Counted from the stretch's first letter, positions 10,730-22,393 are shown. The stretch: 64,000 bases of DNA from Dolomedes plantarius (GCA_907164885.2 OU015503.1:67357068-67421067), one strand, 5' to 3'. Notes: generated by a model not told the origin, from the letters alone. Program-made: numbers and translations.

Positions 10730-12350
10730 TTCTTGCATGGCTGAGGTTGTGTCTCTCTCTTTCATAGCATCTTTGAATATCTAATAAGTATAATGGTTCT
10801 CAAGATTTCTCGTTGGATATTGTAGGATAAAGGTGTTATGTCCCAATTTAAAAAATTTTTTTTTCAATGGATGAATTTTTTATGTATATCGTTCTCATAT
10901 AGCATATTCAGTGAATATCTATTAAGTATAATAGTTCTCAAGATTTATCGTAGGATATTGGTGGATGAAGGTGTTATGTCCCGTTTTTTCAAATTATTTT
11001 CTTTCGATAGATGAGTTTATGTGTATCGTTCTCACATAGCATATTCAATGAATATCGATTAAGTATAATAGTTCTCAAGATTTATCGTAGGATATTGGTG
11101 GATAAAGGTGTTATGTCCCAATATTTCAAATTATTTTTTTTCGGTAGATTAGTTTGTTATGTGTATCGTTCTCACATAGCATATTCAATGAATATCGATT
11201 AAGTATAATAGTTCTCAAGATCTATCGTAGGATATTGGTGGATGAAGGTGTCATGTCCCAATTTTTCAAATTATTATTTTTTCGATGGATGAGTTTGTTA
11301 TGTGTATCGTTCTCATATAGCATATTCAGTGAATATCTATTAAGTATAATAGTTCTCAAGATTTATCATTGAATATTGGTGGATGAAGGTGTTATGTCCC
11401 AATTTTTCAAAAATGATTTTTTTAGTATAGATTAAGGTATCATGTATGACTTTCTCAGATATCATCTTTGGATATCTAATAAGTATAATGGTTCTCATGA
11501 TTTGCTATTGATGAAAGAAGGTATTAGGTTCCAATTTTTCAAAAATAATTTTCTTTTTCCAACGGATGAAGTCGTAATGCGTCTCTTTCTCCGATAGAAT
11601 ATATATGAATATATGATAAGTACAATGGCTCTCAAGATTTATCATGGATATTGTTGGAAAAAGGTGTTATGTCACACTTTTTCAAAAAAATTTTTTTTTT
11701 CACGGATGAAGGTGTTATGTGTCTCTCTCTGACATAGAAACATTGAATATCTGGTGTGTATAATGGTTCTCAAGATTTGTTATTGGATGTTGGTGAACGA
11801 AGGTGTTATGTCCCAATTTTTCAAAAATTGTTTTCTTTTTTTCATAGATGAAATCGTTATGTGTCTCTCACATAGTATCATTGAATATCTAATATGTACA
11901 ATGGTTCTGGACATTTGTAGTTGTATATTTCAGAATAAAGGTGTTATGTCCTCCATTTTTCAAAAATTGTATTCTTTTTTCGCAGAAGGTGTTATGTGTC
12001 TCTCTCTCACATAGCAACATTGAATATCTAATTTGTATAATTGTTCTCAAGATTTGTCATTGGATACTGGTGAACAAAGGTGCTATGTCCTCAATTTTTC
12101 AAAAACTATTTTCTTTTTTCTCGGAAGAAGTTGTTATGTGTCCCTCTAACATAGCGTATCTGAATGAATAAAAAGTATAACGATGCTCATTATTTGTAAG
12201 TGGATATTGTTGAAAAATGGTGTTATGTCACAATTTTTCAAAAATAATATTTTTTTTCACTGTTGAAGGTGTTATATCTCTCCCTCACATAGCAACGTTG
12301 AATAACTAATAAGTATGATAGTTCTCAAGATTTATCAATGGATATTCGAT
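10730..12350. repeat. 138-bp satellite-like array, about 13 units, built on a half-unit duplication
   Basis: The block 'ggttctcaagattt' or a close variant recurs at about 10798, 10935, 11072, 11212, 11353, 11492, 11630, 11767, 11905, 12044, 12184 and 12322, a period of 137-141 bp. Each unit also holds two versions of 'gatgaaggtgttatgt', one followed by 'ccc' and one by 'gtctctc', so the unit itself looks like a duplicated half-unit. The units between 10900 and 11400 are the most similar. Short frames inside it are repeat by-products. Confidence 0.9.
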
Positions 12351-12383
12351 GATATTATGCGAGGGAGAAACGTATAACCTTCA

Positions 12384-13753
12384 TGTGGCGGTGAAAATTA
12401 TTTAATTAATTGATTGGCTTATTAGATAATAAATATATTGATAATTATGATTTTGAATTCATTGCTTAATGATTGTGGTTAGTACATTGATTAATTGTGA
12501 TTCCCAAATGATGGAAACAACTCTGGTTTACACTGACAAACTAATTTATTGATTATTAACACATAAACAATATGATACAATCCTACTAAATATTTCATCC
12601 TTCATTTACATATTACTCACAACTTCATTACTACTAAATTAATTCCCCACGACTCATATATTTAATTCATTAACTTATTATGATAACATTTTATAAACAT
12701 AATCACTCATATAACCATAATCCATTACTACCAATATTTACTCATATATATAAGCATAACATCATATTAATTAAATTGGATTTTACGAATTATCGGTCAT
12801 CTCCTTAACATTTTATACTCAAATAACATCCTCCACCCGCTCTATATTAGTTATTAAGGCTACACACTGAGAAGCAATGACAGTAATATAAAAAGGAAAC
12901 GTAAATGTCGGCACCTCGAAAGATGACTGTTGGATCACTACGATGGGCAGCTGGCACTCGTAAGGACGAACTTCGTTGTATTATCATCGCACAGAACTAG
13001 AGCACTTTCTTCGTCTGGTACAAGGCTCCTTTAATCATGGCAAACACTTTACACGGGACACTGCGGCACGCTCATCATCGTTTCTCTGACTCCTTCACTT
13101 CTTGCAGACTCTCGGCACGGGACACTGGGCGTTCTCTTCCTAGGTATTAGGGCTCCCTTGCATGGGCCACGACTTATATTTATATCATCGGGGGTTCTTC
13201 GTACATATTCATCGGATTGACACTACTTCTATCCAAACTTCTGACTAACTCTCATCATAGGTTATATGTGCCTTCCTTTCTTATTTCATATTATTTTCTC
13301 TTATTAATGCTGACTCCACCTCTTACAATTTCCATTGGTCATATTATTACCATGCCTTCGCCATTCGCCTGTGGCTGCCTCCTCTCAATCCCCTTTTCAC
13401 CAATGCGCATCGAGGACGGGATTTATAAAATTCTCCCTTCTAACTTAAGTTTTTTCCCATGCTTCGGCATCAAGCAGGATGGCCTGTTTTATAGCCATCA
13501 TAAATTAAGTCTTCCCTTTCTTCTTTTCTTCTATTCTTTGCAACTCACTCTCTTGAACTTTTATCTTATACTTCTTGCTACAAGCACAATCTATATATTT
13601 CGTTTCGCTATATTGTTGGCTCTCTCCCTTTCTCTTTTTATTCCCCGTAATTTGCCATGTTTCTTTCTTATATTTAGCAATTATTTTACTTCGTCCAGTA
13701 ATTTTCAATTCTCCTGCCCCTGGCCGTGACACTACTGTCATGTCCCTATGACA
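12384..13753 (-). mobile_element. solo LTR with 5-bp target duplication
   Basis: On the minus strand it begins TGTCATAGGGACATG and ends CCGCCACA, so it has TG...CA ends. It is flanked by the direct repeat CTTCA at 12379-12383 and 13754-13758. No internal retroelement coding lies next to it, so it is best read as a solo LTR of about 1,370 bp left by LTR-LTR recombination. The 5-bp duplication fits BEL/Pao or Gypsy. A C/T-rich 170-codon frame inside it (13217-13729) is not a credible gene. A second, partial LTR of this family opens the window. Confidence 0.75.
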
Positions 13754-13758
13754 CTTCA

Positions 13759-14994
13759 TGCATGAAAAAAGAAACTATATATCTTTTTAATTGTGTTATA
13801 AAACATTCATCCACTCTCGACCTCCAATATATCTTATTGAAAAGGAATGAAGAATCTAGAAACTTATTTAAGATTCTCCAATTGCAGTTTCAGTTATGAA
13901 AGTTAGCGTAAAGGAATTAACTATTTTTAATTCCCCAAATTGAAAAAAAAATAGGAAGGGGGCATTTGGGCTTTCAAATTGGATAGACTTTATGAAAGAA
14001 CAAGCTAAAAGTTTTAATTAATATATTTTGCCTTTCAGTTTTTCTATTGGATTTTGAACTTGAAAGTGTTTATAGAAGCAATCAACCCATCTAGATCCCC
14101 TTTGAAACACTTTTGGGGCAATGCGATCTTATCTAATATAAATTGTCAGGTAAACAATGTAAGACATTCACATAACCAGCCGCCCTTGGTTACAGTTTTG
14201 GATATAAAATTAATTCGCTTCGCTTCCTTTAATCAATAGGTTAATATAGAGTTGTAAAACTGTATCATTATTTTATAATTCCATGTATTAGGTAATAGAT
14301 GGTTTCTACGTTGGCGAGAGTCATTTGTTTTCAACAAACTATAATTACAGTCAAAATTCGACTTTCGTGGGCGTAACGTTCCCAGATTTAATTATTCTCG
14401 ATTTGCCATAAATAAAATAATTTTTTTTTCATTTTAGTTGCTTGATCAGAATTTTTTTTCAATTTGTGGAACACAGAACTACTTTGTATTTTGCTGTACT
14501 GTATATAGGAATATAATTTCAAACGTAAATGATTTTTTTGCTCTGTGGACGTTGAATTTATGTTGCTTCGAAACCTGAACGTGTACTCTATTACTGTTTT
14601 CTCAGTCTGTGGGTGTGTGCTCGAATATTTTGCTGACGCTTTAGAAATTGTATTTTAAATTTCTAAAACGTACTGTTACAGTCCATTGTGTTCCTTTATT
14701 TTTTTGCCTGCTAGAAGCATGGTTTAATGATATTGGAGTTCAACAGATTTAGTTTAAGTGGAAGAGCTTTTGAGGGATAAAGAACGCTTAACCTACACCC
14801 TCCTGATCACGAAGGGTCTGTATATCTCGAACTATAAAAGTAAATATAGAAAACCGAGCCCTTCGTCGATCGTGAGGGCTTACTTTAAAATATTTAATGA
14901 TATTAATCTTTTATTATCAAAATTTGTAATTAACAATATTTTTGATGAATTCAACGACGTACGTGTTCCAGCCATTCTTTTGTATAGTCTTATG
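13759..14994. other. unassigned AT-rich spacer
   Basis: No gene recognised. A weak inverted pair, 'ccctcctgatcacgaagggt' near 14798 and 'cccttcgtcgatcgtgagggc' near 14859, could form a short hairpin. Confidence 0.35.
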
Positions 14995-15497
14995 GTGGCT
15001 CCACACCATCAGCGAAGGCAACAAAAGACAAAAAGAGTTTGTTGCTTGTCTCTGTGGCTGTTCCAAAATCCTTCAAACCGCTACGGAATGGTGGAAAAAA
15101 AAGAGACATTTTATTTGCGCATGCGCATAAGCTTCGTTTCGGAAGCAAAACATTTTTTCCCCCTTCTGCTTCTGCAAGATGGCTGACAGGTCTGGTCCGA
15201 GTTTGATAATGCTCCTTCTACAGCGAAGTCCATTGCTTTTAGAACTTATGACTGATGAGGAAAGACGTCTCCATTAGGTTGGAAAGATCGACAGAAATCG
15301 AACTAAGCAAGGTCTTCACGAAATGCGATAGGTCAGCGATCGAACGCCACGTCTATTCTAATTGGCTGTCGAGCATGCCGACAAAGACAAAAACGCAGAG
15401 ACAAGAGACAGAGACAAACTGGAAGAGACAAAATTGTTTGTTGTATGCATGCGCAATAACGAAGAGGCATATATTTTGTCTTTGTCGCTATCGGTGA
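14995..15497. mobile_element. possible foldback/MITE, weak
   Basis: Left side 'agcgaaggcaacaaaagac' is roughly inverted at the right end around 15470-15495 ('gtctttgtcgct'). Both sides carry 'gcatgcgca'-type words and tracts of 'gacaaaaa' or 'agagacaaa'. The arms are imperfect and no target duplication is visible. Confidence 0.3.
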
Positions 15498-15499
15498 GT

Positions 15500-16985
15500 A
15501 GTCAGCATTAGAGTATGTAACAATACCAAGCTCTTGTAACTGTAAGGGATTAGTTCCTGAATAATGCAACAGCGTTTGAATAGGTTAAGCTAAGCAATAC
15601 TCAGTTTTGATTAAAAGAAAAAGGAAATGTTATTTACAAACAGTAATGTTATATACATGAAACATGTGAGAAGAACATACAAGGAAACACCCAACTTATT
15701 AAAATCACCAGTTGTTGTTGTTGTTGTTGTTGTCGTGTCTAGGAATAGAGCAGAAGAAAAAAGAACTACCTGTGGGGTCAGTTACTTTATTAATATAAGT
15801 TTATATCTTAGTGGACTATATAAGAATCCATCAAAAATACTTTATTTTCTTATTTAAGTGCAACTAATCATCTTCTTTCTTCTTTTAAATAAAGGTATTA
15901 CTCGAATGGCTTACGTTTAACATCATCTCAATAATGCTTGAATAAGAAGTCAACATTAAAAATATTTAGTTCCATGCATGTATCCTTAAAATGCATTTAA
16001 TAATTGACTTCATCTCAACACATGACTGTTGAATTCACGACACACTGAATAACCCTTCGGAATTTACTGCAAAATGCCAACAGTTGGAACAATAATCTGC
16101 CCAGAATCTTTATCAAAAAAAAAAAGAAAAAAAGAAATCGCATCCAACGTAGCGATTTTTTTAATTCTTACGTGACATTGCTTAGAATAGAATATACACC
16201 ACAACAGATTAAACATTTCTTAGCCATTTTCTTGCCATTACTCAGAATCAAATGTGCAACAACAACAGAATAAAAAACATTTTTGCTTGAAGTAAAAAAA
16301 AAAAAAATTGCATTGTGATGCCATCTATTGACCAGAAACACAATTAGAATACAAATTACAAACAATATGAAGAATAAAATGAAACAATTATTATAATGAA
16401 TTATTTAAAAAGTAAAATAAAAATATTAAGTCTTTTATGAAGACTGAACACTAACTTAAAAAAAACACCATAGAAAAAGAACTACCATAAGAAGAAGCAC
16501 TATCGACAGAATAGTGCCGTTGCCTTGAAAGATGTTGGATGTCTACCTGTTGATCATCCGAAGGTGTTTTATTTCCCTTCTACCACCCAGTGAGAATTCC
16601 AGTGGATGTGTTCCCCGATCTGCCAACTGGGGACTCACCCTCTAGGGGTTGCAGTCTACCCCGAGGGAAAATCACCAGTAAAATATAAAAAAGGCAAAAT
16701 TTAGAAAGGTTTTTTGTTAATTTTAAGGAACCCTGTGTTCATGAAAAACGAAAATGCTCTGATTCTTGCGTTAAACTTTACTAAACTGAAAGCATTGAAA
16801 ATAAATATTTATTGATTTTGTTTATCTGGCCGATTAATGACAAAAATATGCCTCATATTGTAAGTTATTAAACATTCGCTAAAATCTGAAGTTATAATCT
16901 CAGTCTCATTCACAGATTATATGACTGTTCTTAAGAAAAAAATAGTGTCTACTATATCAATGTACTAGTTATTATGTCTTAGAAA
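15500..16985. other. unassigned AT-rich spacer with (GTT)n
   Basis: A (GTT)n tract lies at about 15714-15733. Poly-A-rich segments occur near 16110 and 16298. At 16490-16680 there is GC-richer DNA that could be a degraded repeat, but I cannot place it. No gene recognised. Confidence 0.35.
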
Positions 16986-16989
16986 TAGG

Positions 16990-17166
16990 TAAAGGCTCCT
17001 AGATATTCGAGCTGGCGCATAAGGCATTTTGCTGCCGATCATCGCCAAGTCTTCTTCTTTGCGGCAGGCGGTTACTTGGACATTATCCTTACCGTCATAT
17101 GACACCGCGATTTTGCTGGCCACTTTTCTGGGAGCACCGTATAGGTGAACCAGCATAGGTGAACCA
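16990..17166 (-). repeat. SINE-C fragment (3' half)
   Basis: Reverse complement contains the block 'cctatacggtgctcccag' and the 'cagcaaaatcgcggtgtc' region, resembling the 3' half of the SINE at 40078-40306. It abuts the truncated DD41D element directly and holds a small duplication of 'ataggtgaaccagc'. Confidence 0.45.
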
Positions 17167-17790
17167 GCATAAAAGGGGAGAAAAAATTGCATGGTTCAAA
17201 GAATCGTAAGAAAGTTTTTCTAAGGGATTCATGATTGTTGCTCATTTTTCTTATAATTGCAAGCTAAAAATAAGGAGAGTGGGAAAAATGTCAAGATTAA
17301 CTCCAAATACTATCAGGAACATATTTTATCGCCAATTTTTCTGAATGAAGCACCATCGCTTTACCCACAGTGCCATCAATCTGTGAGACTCCATCAGGAC
17401 AAAGCTAGCAGTCACACATCAAAATCCACTGTAAATTTCCTAAAAGAAATGGAACAAAAAACTGGTATCAAGGCCATACCCTTCACTGATATCCCTATTA
17501 AATCTCCCGATGTATCACCTATGGATTTTTGTGCTTTCGGACTTTTAAAATCTGCATTATCCAAACGTCGTCCCAAAACCCTTACAGGACTCTGGAAAGC
17601 TGTTCAGAAGGAATGGGATAGAATACCTCTTCTGACACTTCAAAAGACATTATTATCCTGAAAATTGCGGTGTCGAAAGATAGTTCAGAATAAGGGATGT
17701 CAAATAGAACATTTAAAACACAAGAATTTTATGTAATTTAGTTTTGTGAATACAATATACATCGTCTAAAAAATGTGTGAACAGCCTCTG
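17167..17790 (+). mobile_element. DD41D mariner-type transposon, copy 1, 5' truncated
   Basis: Aligns with the 3' half of the complete copy at 24747-26049. It ends with the terminal repeat whose reverse complement is CAGAGGCTGTTCACACATTT, followed by a TA at 17791. The 5' terminus and the N-terminal half of the transposase are missing. Confidence 0.85.
17257..17661 (+). pseudogene. DD41D transposase, C-terminal catalytic part
   Basis: The frame keeps the second catalytic Asp in RLHQDKASSHTS and the third in SPDVSPMDF, with 41 residues between them. That spacing is the signature of the DD41D (rosa/VISITOR-type) branch of the Tc1/mariner group. The first Asp and the DNA-binding N-terminus are absent. 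The frame ends early: the codon after LLS is TGA where the other two copies have TGG (Trp), so about 28 C-terminal residues are lost. It cannot be active. Confidence 0.85.
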
Positions 17791-17852
17791 TATTAGCCTC
17801 TACATATGTGACATTCTAATTATATTCCATTTAAAGTTTCTTAGAGGTAAGT

Positions 17853-18190
17853 AGGGCTCGAGGTAGCCTTGTGGTAGCGCGCTGGCCTTTCGGTGCTGAG
17901 AGTGCTCGTATTGCGCGTCATTAAATACCTCCGTGTCTAGACCGGGTATGGGCACTTAAATTAGGTAGACCGGAGAGTCCCTCTTAGAGGTCAGAGAGTG
18001 TGGGAGAGGGTACGCTCCTCCTAGTTTTCGCCCCTATGGAGTGCTCGATCAGAATTGAGGTGGGAACTAGCTAAGATGGATTCAAACCCGTGATGTGTTA
18101 TATAAACCGGAGCCGCACACATGAACCCGAAGGCTATATGGAACTGGTCTGAAACTTCCAGGGGGATTAGAAACAACGACAACATTACAG
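17853..18190 (+). repeat. SINE-B, full length
   Basis: Head 'tagccttgtggtagcgcgc' (A-box region) with the B-box position decayed. The body reads 'ataccccgtgtct'-like, 'agaccggagagtccct', 'gaggtcagagagtg', 'ggagccgcacac' and 'gaaacttccaggggg'. It ends 'attagaaacaacgacaac', the SINE-B/LINE tail. Confidence 0.8.
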
Positions 18191-18302
18191 ATAAGTATTG
18201 AGTTTGATAGGCATTTTACTCAGAATCTCATATTAGGCCTTTGAGCATTCAATGTATTAGCCTAGAGAGAAAAAGAAAGGTAATCGATGTCTCTTAAACT
18301 TA

Positions 18303-18595
18303 TGAAATAAACGAAATCAGTTTTTGATTGAGTTTGCTCTTCACTTATTTCTAGGGCTCCTAATTATACAAGCTGATTCATTAGCCTCCAACTTGTTTCT
18401 CAACGTCGTCCAAGCGTTTTGTTTATTTCATTGGCTGTTTCAACTGGTGCTGAAACAGCAAATGTGGTAGTTCTTGGCGTCTGCTTGGACGACGTTGAGA
18501 AACAAGTTGGAGGCTAATGAATCAGCTTGTACAATTAGGAGCCCTAGAAATAAGTGAAAAGCAAACTCAATCAAAAACTTATTTTGTTTATTAAG
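18303..18595. repeat. near-perfect inverted repeat, 113-bp arms, 67-bp loop
   Basis: The left arm 18303-18415 and right arm 18483-18595 are reverse complements with only a few differences, for example 'ctcctaattatacaagctga' against 'tcagcttgtacaattaggag'. The loop holds a smaller inverted pair, 'gctgtttcaact' and 'tgctgaaacagc'. No target duplication or transposon terminus is clear, and there is no ORF. It may be a foldback MITE or a long hairpin RNA locus. Confidence 0.9.
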
Positions 18596-18811
18596 TAAAA
18601 TTGCAGCTTTATTAAGTTTTAATGCTGGAATAGCAAAGAAATCGTTAAATTATGAGGTAATTTTCTTTTAATGTGCAGATAACGTGAGTGATTGTTAATC
18701 AGACAGAGGCTACTTTTTCAAATAGGCGCATTGCTGTTTCTCATGCGAAAAAAAAAGACTAGTGCCCATTTTAGTTTTGATTTTGATAATAATGTCATCA
18801 TTTTAACGTGA

Positions 18812-19509
18812 GATTACGGTCCTTCATAATGGTCCTCCGGATAGCAAAATTTTAGATGTCCTGAGTCGCGAGTCATAATTTTGGCAGCGTACCAAACCCA
18901 GTCTGTATTGCTTGGGCAAGCAGTAAGCAGTTTTTGGTACAAGAGAAAAGTACAAAAATGCGTCAAATTTTTACATACATGCACACACACATATCTATAT
19001 ATATAAAACAGTTCCGTAACTGACTCACTGACTCACTGACGTACAACGCACAAACCAAACCGCTGGACTTAGAGGGCTGAAATTTTGCATGGCGATTCTT
19101 CTTATGGTGTAGGGGTGCACTAAGAAACATTTTTGAAAAATTCTTCTTAGACTTTTTTAAATTAAATTTTTAAGCTCTTTTTGTAACTCTTTTTAAGTTT
19201 GAATTTAAAATAATAATTTAAGGCTCGTAAAATTTATATCACGAGAAAGATCATAAAAATTCCTTTCAAATAAAATCTTTTTCGAACCTTTACCTCGATT
19301 TTCTCATTTTTGGTGAATTTTTAAAGATTAATTTTTAGAATTTAATTTATTAAATGCCGATCACGTGATTTCTTTTTCTGGTACTTTAAATAAATTTATC
19401 GTCACGTGCATAACAACTAAATAGACAAAAAAAAATTTTTTTCTTTCTAATGCAGCAGACGATTGGATATTATCCAAAAAAATAAATATCCCTAATGATT
19501 TTTTTATAA

Positions 19510-19549
<40 letters not shown>

Positions 19550-19815
19550 TACATCAATTGTATACATTGATCGTCGCATTTATTATAAATATATATATTT
19601 ATTTTTCTGGCATTAATTGCATACATTGACCGTTGTATTTAATTTGAATGTACTCCGTAGCGAAGCACGGGTTTTGAGCTAGTATATATATATAGATATA
19701 GATATAGACAGATAGATAGATACGTATATACATAATACATATAAAAGAGGTAAGCAACGATAAGCAATCCTACGTTAATAACCCGCGGTAGTATCGTTAG
19801 AAGAGACTACCTGAA
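18812..19815 (-). repeat. microsatellite-carrying repeat, copy 2, split by a Helitron
   Basis: Reverse complement of the repeat at 1834-2160. The 'gattacggtccttcataatgg' end is at 18812, 'accaaacccagtctg' near 18890, and the 'agtctcttcta' end near 19800. The Helitron at 18994-19682 sits in its simple-repeat core, which explains the gap. Confidence 0.75.
18994..19682 (+). mobile_element. non-autonomous Helitron, copy 1
   Basis: Begins 5'-TCTATATATATAAAAC and ends with the hairpin CCGTAGCGAAGCACGG followed about 12 bp later by CTAG. It is inserted between A (18993) and T (19683). TC start, subterminal hairpin, CTAG end and A/T target are the diagnostic Helitron features. There is no Rep/helicase coding; a 72-codon frame at 19361-19579 has no domain. 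Two related copies on the minus strand begin at 63254. Confidence 0.88.
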
Positions 19816-19861
19816 TTTTTTTTTTATAAACAGTTTTTATTATGAATATTCATGACGTGAG

Positions 19862-20291
19862 TTAAGGCTGGTGTGTACTAACCGTATTGGATTTGCTCTT
19901 CTCAATGCTAACCTATGGAGAAAATGTGTGCAAGGATTGACAACTTGGATTTGAAGATTTTAATTTTTTAATTGTTCTCCGTAATAGAGAAAGAAATTTT
20001 ACAGCTTGGGACATTTTTCGTTTTTAAAAGAAATGAAAATAATATTTTAAATTTCTGATTATTCATGGAAAAAATATCGTATATCGTGTTTTAAACGATT
20101 CAAAATTCCTTTTGCGAACGCAATTTATAAAATGAATCCTATTTCAAGGAGCAGAAAAGTTCAGGCTATCGGATAATACCATTCTTATTGGATTATCGGC
20201 ATTTATGTATCTGTAATTAGTAGACAAATTTTCTCCGTAGGTTAACACTGAGGTGAGCGGATCCAATAGGGTTAGTACAAAGCAGCCTTAA
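19862..20291. mobile_element. TTAA-flanked MITE, family 2
   Basis: TTAA at 19862-19865 and 20288-20291. The inverted ends are 'ggctggtgtgtactaacc' and 'ggttagtacaaagcagcc'. The inversion continues inward ('cctatggagaaaatgtg' against 'caaattttctccgtagg'). The interior is about 422 bp and non-coding. The right TTAA is shared with the next element. The end and subterminal sequences resemble the inverted repeat at 51010-51632, so these are probably relatives. Confidence 0.72.
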
Positions 20292-20411
20292 CCCCTTCTG
20301 TACCAGTGGATCCACGTATGGATCCATGGCCTGATTCTCCACAAACACTAGTGGATCCACTGCTGGCAGAACTGTAAATTAACTTTTTTATGTAATTTTT
20401 ACATAAATGAA

Positions 20412-20580
20412 TGTAGATATCGTTATATTTCTATATCTATAGATTTAGATATCGTTATATCTCTATGTGTATCGATTTAGATATCGTTATATCTCTATGT
20501 GTATCGATTTAGATATCGTTATATCTCTATGTGTATCGATTTAGATATCGTTATATTTCTATATGTATCGATTTAGATAT

Positions 20581-20582
<2 letters not shown>
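20412..20582 (+). repeat. 32-bp minisatellite, about 5 units
   Basis: Unit close to 'atatcgttatatctctatgt' plus 'gtatcgatttag'. The central units are nearly identical. It runs into a (TA)n tract at 20583-20630. Confidence 0.88.
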
Positions 20583-20636
<54 letters not shown>

Positions 20637-20790
20637 AATTTCAAATCCTTTTTATTTTTTAATACGCCCTTTCAAAATTATTCATCCAAATGTAACATAA
20701 TACGGCCCCTTAACCTTGGATTGCGATCTGCATTCAACCAATATCAATTTATTAGCTTTTCCCCTAAGGCACGTGTGGCCAAAGCTTATA

Positions 20791-22055
20791 CAGAGGCTGT
20801 TCACACATTTTTTAGACAATGTATATTGTATTCACAAAACTAAATTACATAAAATTCTTGTGTTTTAAATGTTCTATTTGACATTCCTTATTCTGAACTA
20901 TCTTTCGACACCGCAATTTCCAGGATAATAATGCCTTTTGAAGTGTCAGAAGAGGTATTCTATCCCATTCCTCCTGAACAGCTTTCCAGAGTCCTGTAAG
21001 GGTTTTGGGACGACGTTTGGATAATGCAGATTTTAAAAGTCCGAAAGCACAAAAATCCATAGGTGATACATCGGGAGATTTAGTAGGGATATCAGTGAAG
21101 GGTATGGCCTTGATACCAGTTTTTTGTTCCATTTCTTTTAGGAAATTTGCAGTGGATTTTGATGCGTGACTGCTAGCTTTGTCCTGATGGAGTCTCACAG
21201 ATAGATGGCACTGTGGGTAAAGCGATGGTATTTCATTCAGAAAAATTGGTGATAAAATATGTTCCTGATAGTATTTGGAGTTAATCTTGACATTTTTTCC
21301 ACTCTCTTTATTTTTAACTTGCCATTATAAGAAAAATCAGCAACAATCATGAATCCTTTAGAAAAACTGTCTTTCTATTCTTTGGACCATGTACTTAAAT
21401 TTTTTTCTCCCCTTTTATGATAATAAATGGCTCTTTTATTGTTGCAATCATTTAAATACACCCATGATTCATCTATTGTGACAATTGTGTTCCATTTTTC
21501 TTTGGATAAATGTTTCTCATATAGAATTCTGCAGCGTGTCCTGCGTTCAGCGATATGATTTGGAAGAAGACGATGCACATTGCATTTTTTCGCTTTCTTA
21601 AGATTTAAATCAACGTTTTTCATTTTGTTTACAGTGGACATCGAGCATTTTAATGATTTTGCAACTGTCCTTTGACTAGGGGGATTTTCTTTTAACATTA
21701 AACACGTACCTTTGCAATAGTCGAAGATGTCCATTTTTTCCTTGGATACTGGTTTGGAATTTTTGTCCCACTTGAGGCTCCAATTTGACGTTTTTTTTTT
21801 CCTTTCTTGTTGACGATATTACCTATCGACGCTTTAGATATCACAAAACCATGACTCTCACATCGTTTTTGGATAACGGAGTATGCATATTTCTCTTCGG
21901 AAACAGCATAAATGTAGCCTTCGAACCACTGCTTTGTTAAAAACGCCATTTTGAATAAAAACAAAACTTTCAAGCCGCATACGATAATTTTGACTTTTAA
22001 AAACATAGTACAATTGCAATTATTTCTTTTGCAGCAAACGATTTTTTATTACCGA
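20791..22055 (-). mobile_element. DD41D mariner-type transposon, copy 2, one end lost
   Basis: The terminal repeat CAGAGGCTGTTCACACATTT is intact at the left, preceded by TA (20789-20790). The other end stops near 22055, where it diverges from the complete copy just before that copy's right terminal repeat. It lies inside the family-3 TTAA element. Confidence 0.85.
20845..21949 (-). pseudogene. DD41D transposase, nearly full length but broken
   Basis: The N-terminus starts at an ATG at 21949 and carries a helix-turn-helix-like region ('SVIQKRCESHGFVISKAS'), followed by a second one including 'SQRTVAKSLKCSMSTV'. The first catalytic Asp is in VTIDESWVY (about 21480). The second is in RLHQDKASSH and the third in SPDVSPMDF, 41 residues apart. 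The frame is broken near 21710, at a stop near 21375, and again near 21200. All three catalytic Asp residues survive in sequence, but no single frame spans them, so this is a dead copy of a once complete gene of about 360 residues. Confidence 0.85.
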
Positions 22056-22393
22056 TATATTATATATATATCGATACCTATATCTCTTCTTATTAATATG
22101 AATAAAAGCATCTCATTTATCTGAAAACTACTACTTGATATTTTAAATCTAAATGCCCGAAAAACAGGTTTACCTTGTAATCTTCATATACATATGCTGG
22201 TACGGAAGGGGTTAACCCCGCTAGTTAACTGTCGTAATGGTTCATTGTAACTGACATAATGGTCATAATAAACTCAGTTTATTCGTGATTTCATACTGAA
22301 TTTATGACTTCATGCATGATCTGCTCACTTGCTAAATCTGGTAAGTCCGTAAAACTGAAAAATGGAAAAAAATATATTGATAAAATAAATATA

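Larger units (their letters stand above)
20292..22211. mobile_element. TTAA-flanked element, family 3, interrupted by a DD41D copy
   Basis: Ends are inverted, 'ccccttctgtaccag' at 20292 and 'ctggtacggaagggg' ending at 22211, flanked by TTAA (20288-20291 and 22212-22215). CCC-starting ends on TTAA fit piggyBac-type elements. The interior holds a 32-bp minisatellite (20412-20582), a (TA)n tract (20583-20630) and an inserted DD41D transposon (20791 to about 22055). No family-3 transposase is visible, so it is non-autonomous. Confidence 0.68.

Noticed and set aside
13217..13729. 170-codon hydrophobic frame that could be read as a membrane protein
   Set aside because: It lies wholly inside the solo LTR, is C/T-driven in composition, and overlaps a comparable frame on the other strand.
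14758..15186. 142-codon frame at 14758-15186
   Set aside because: No domain; it runs into a weak inverted-repeat structure and its codon use resembles surrounding AT-rich DNA.
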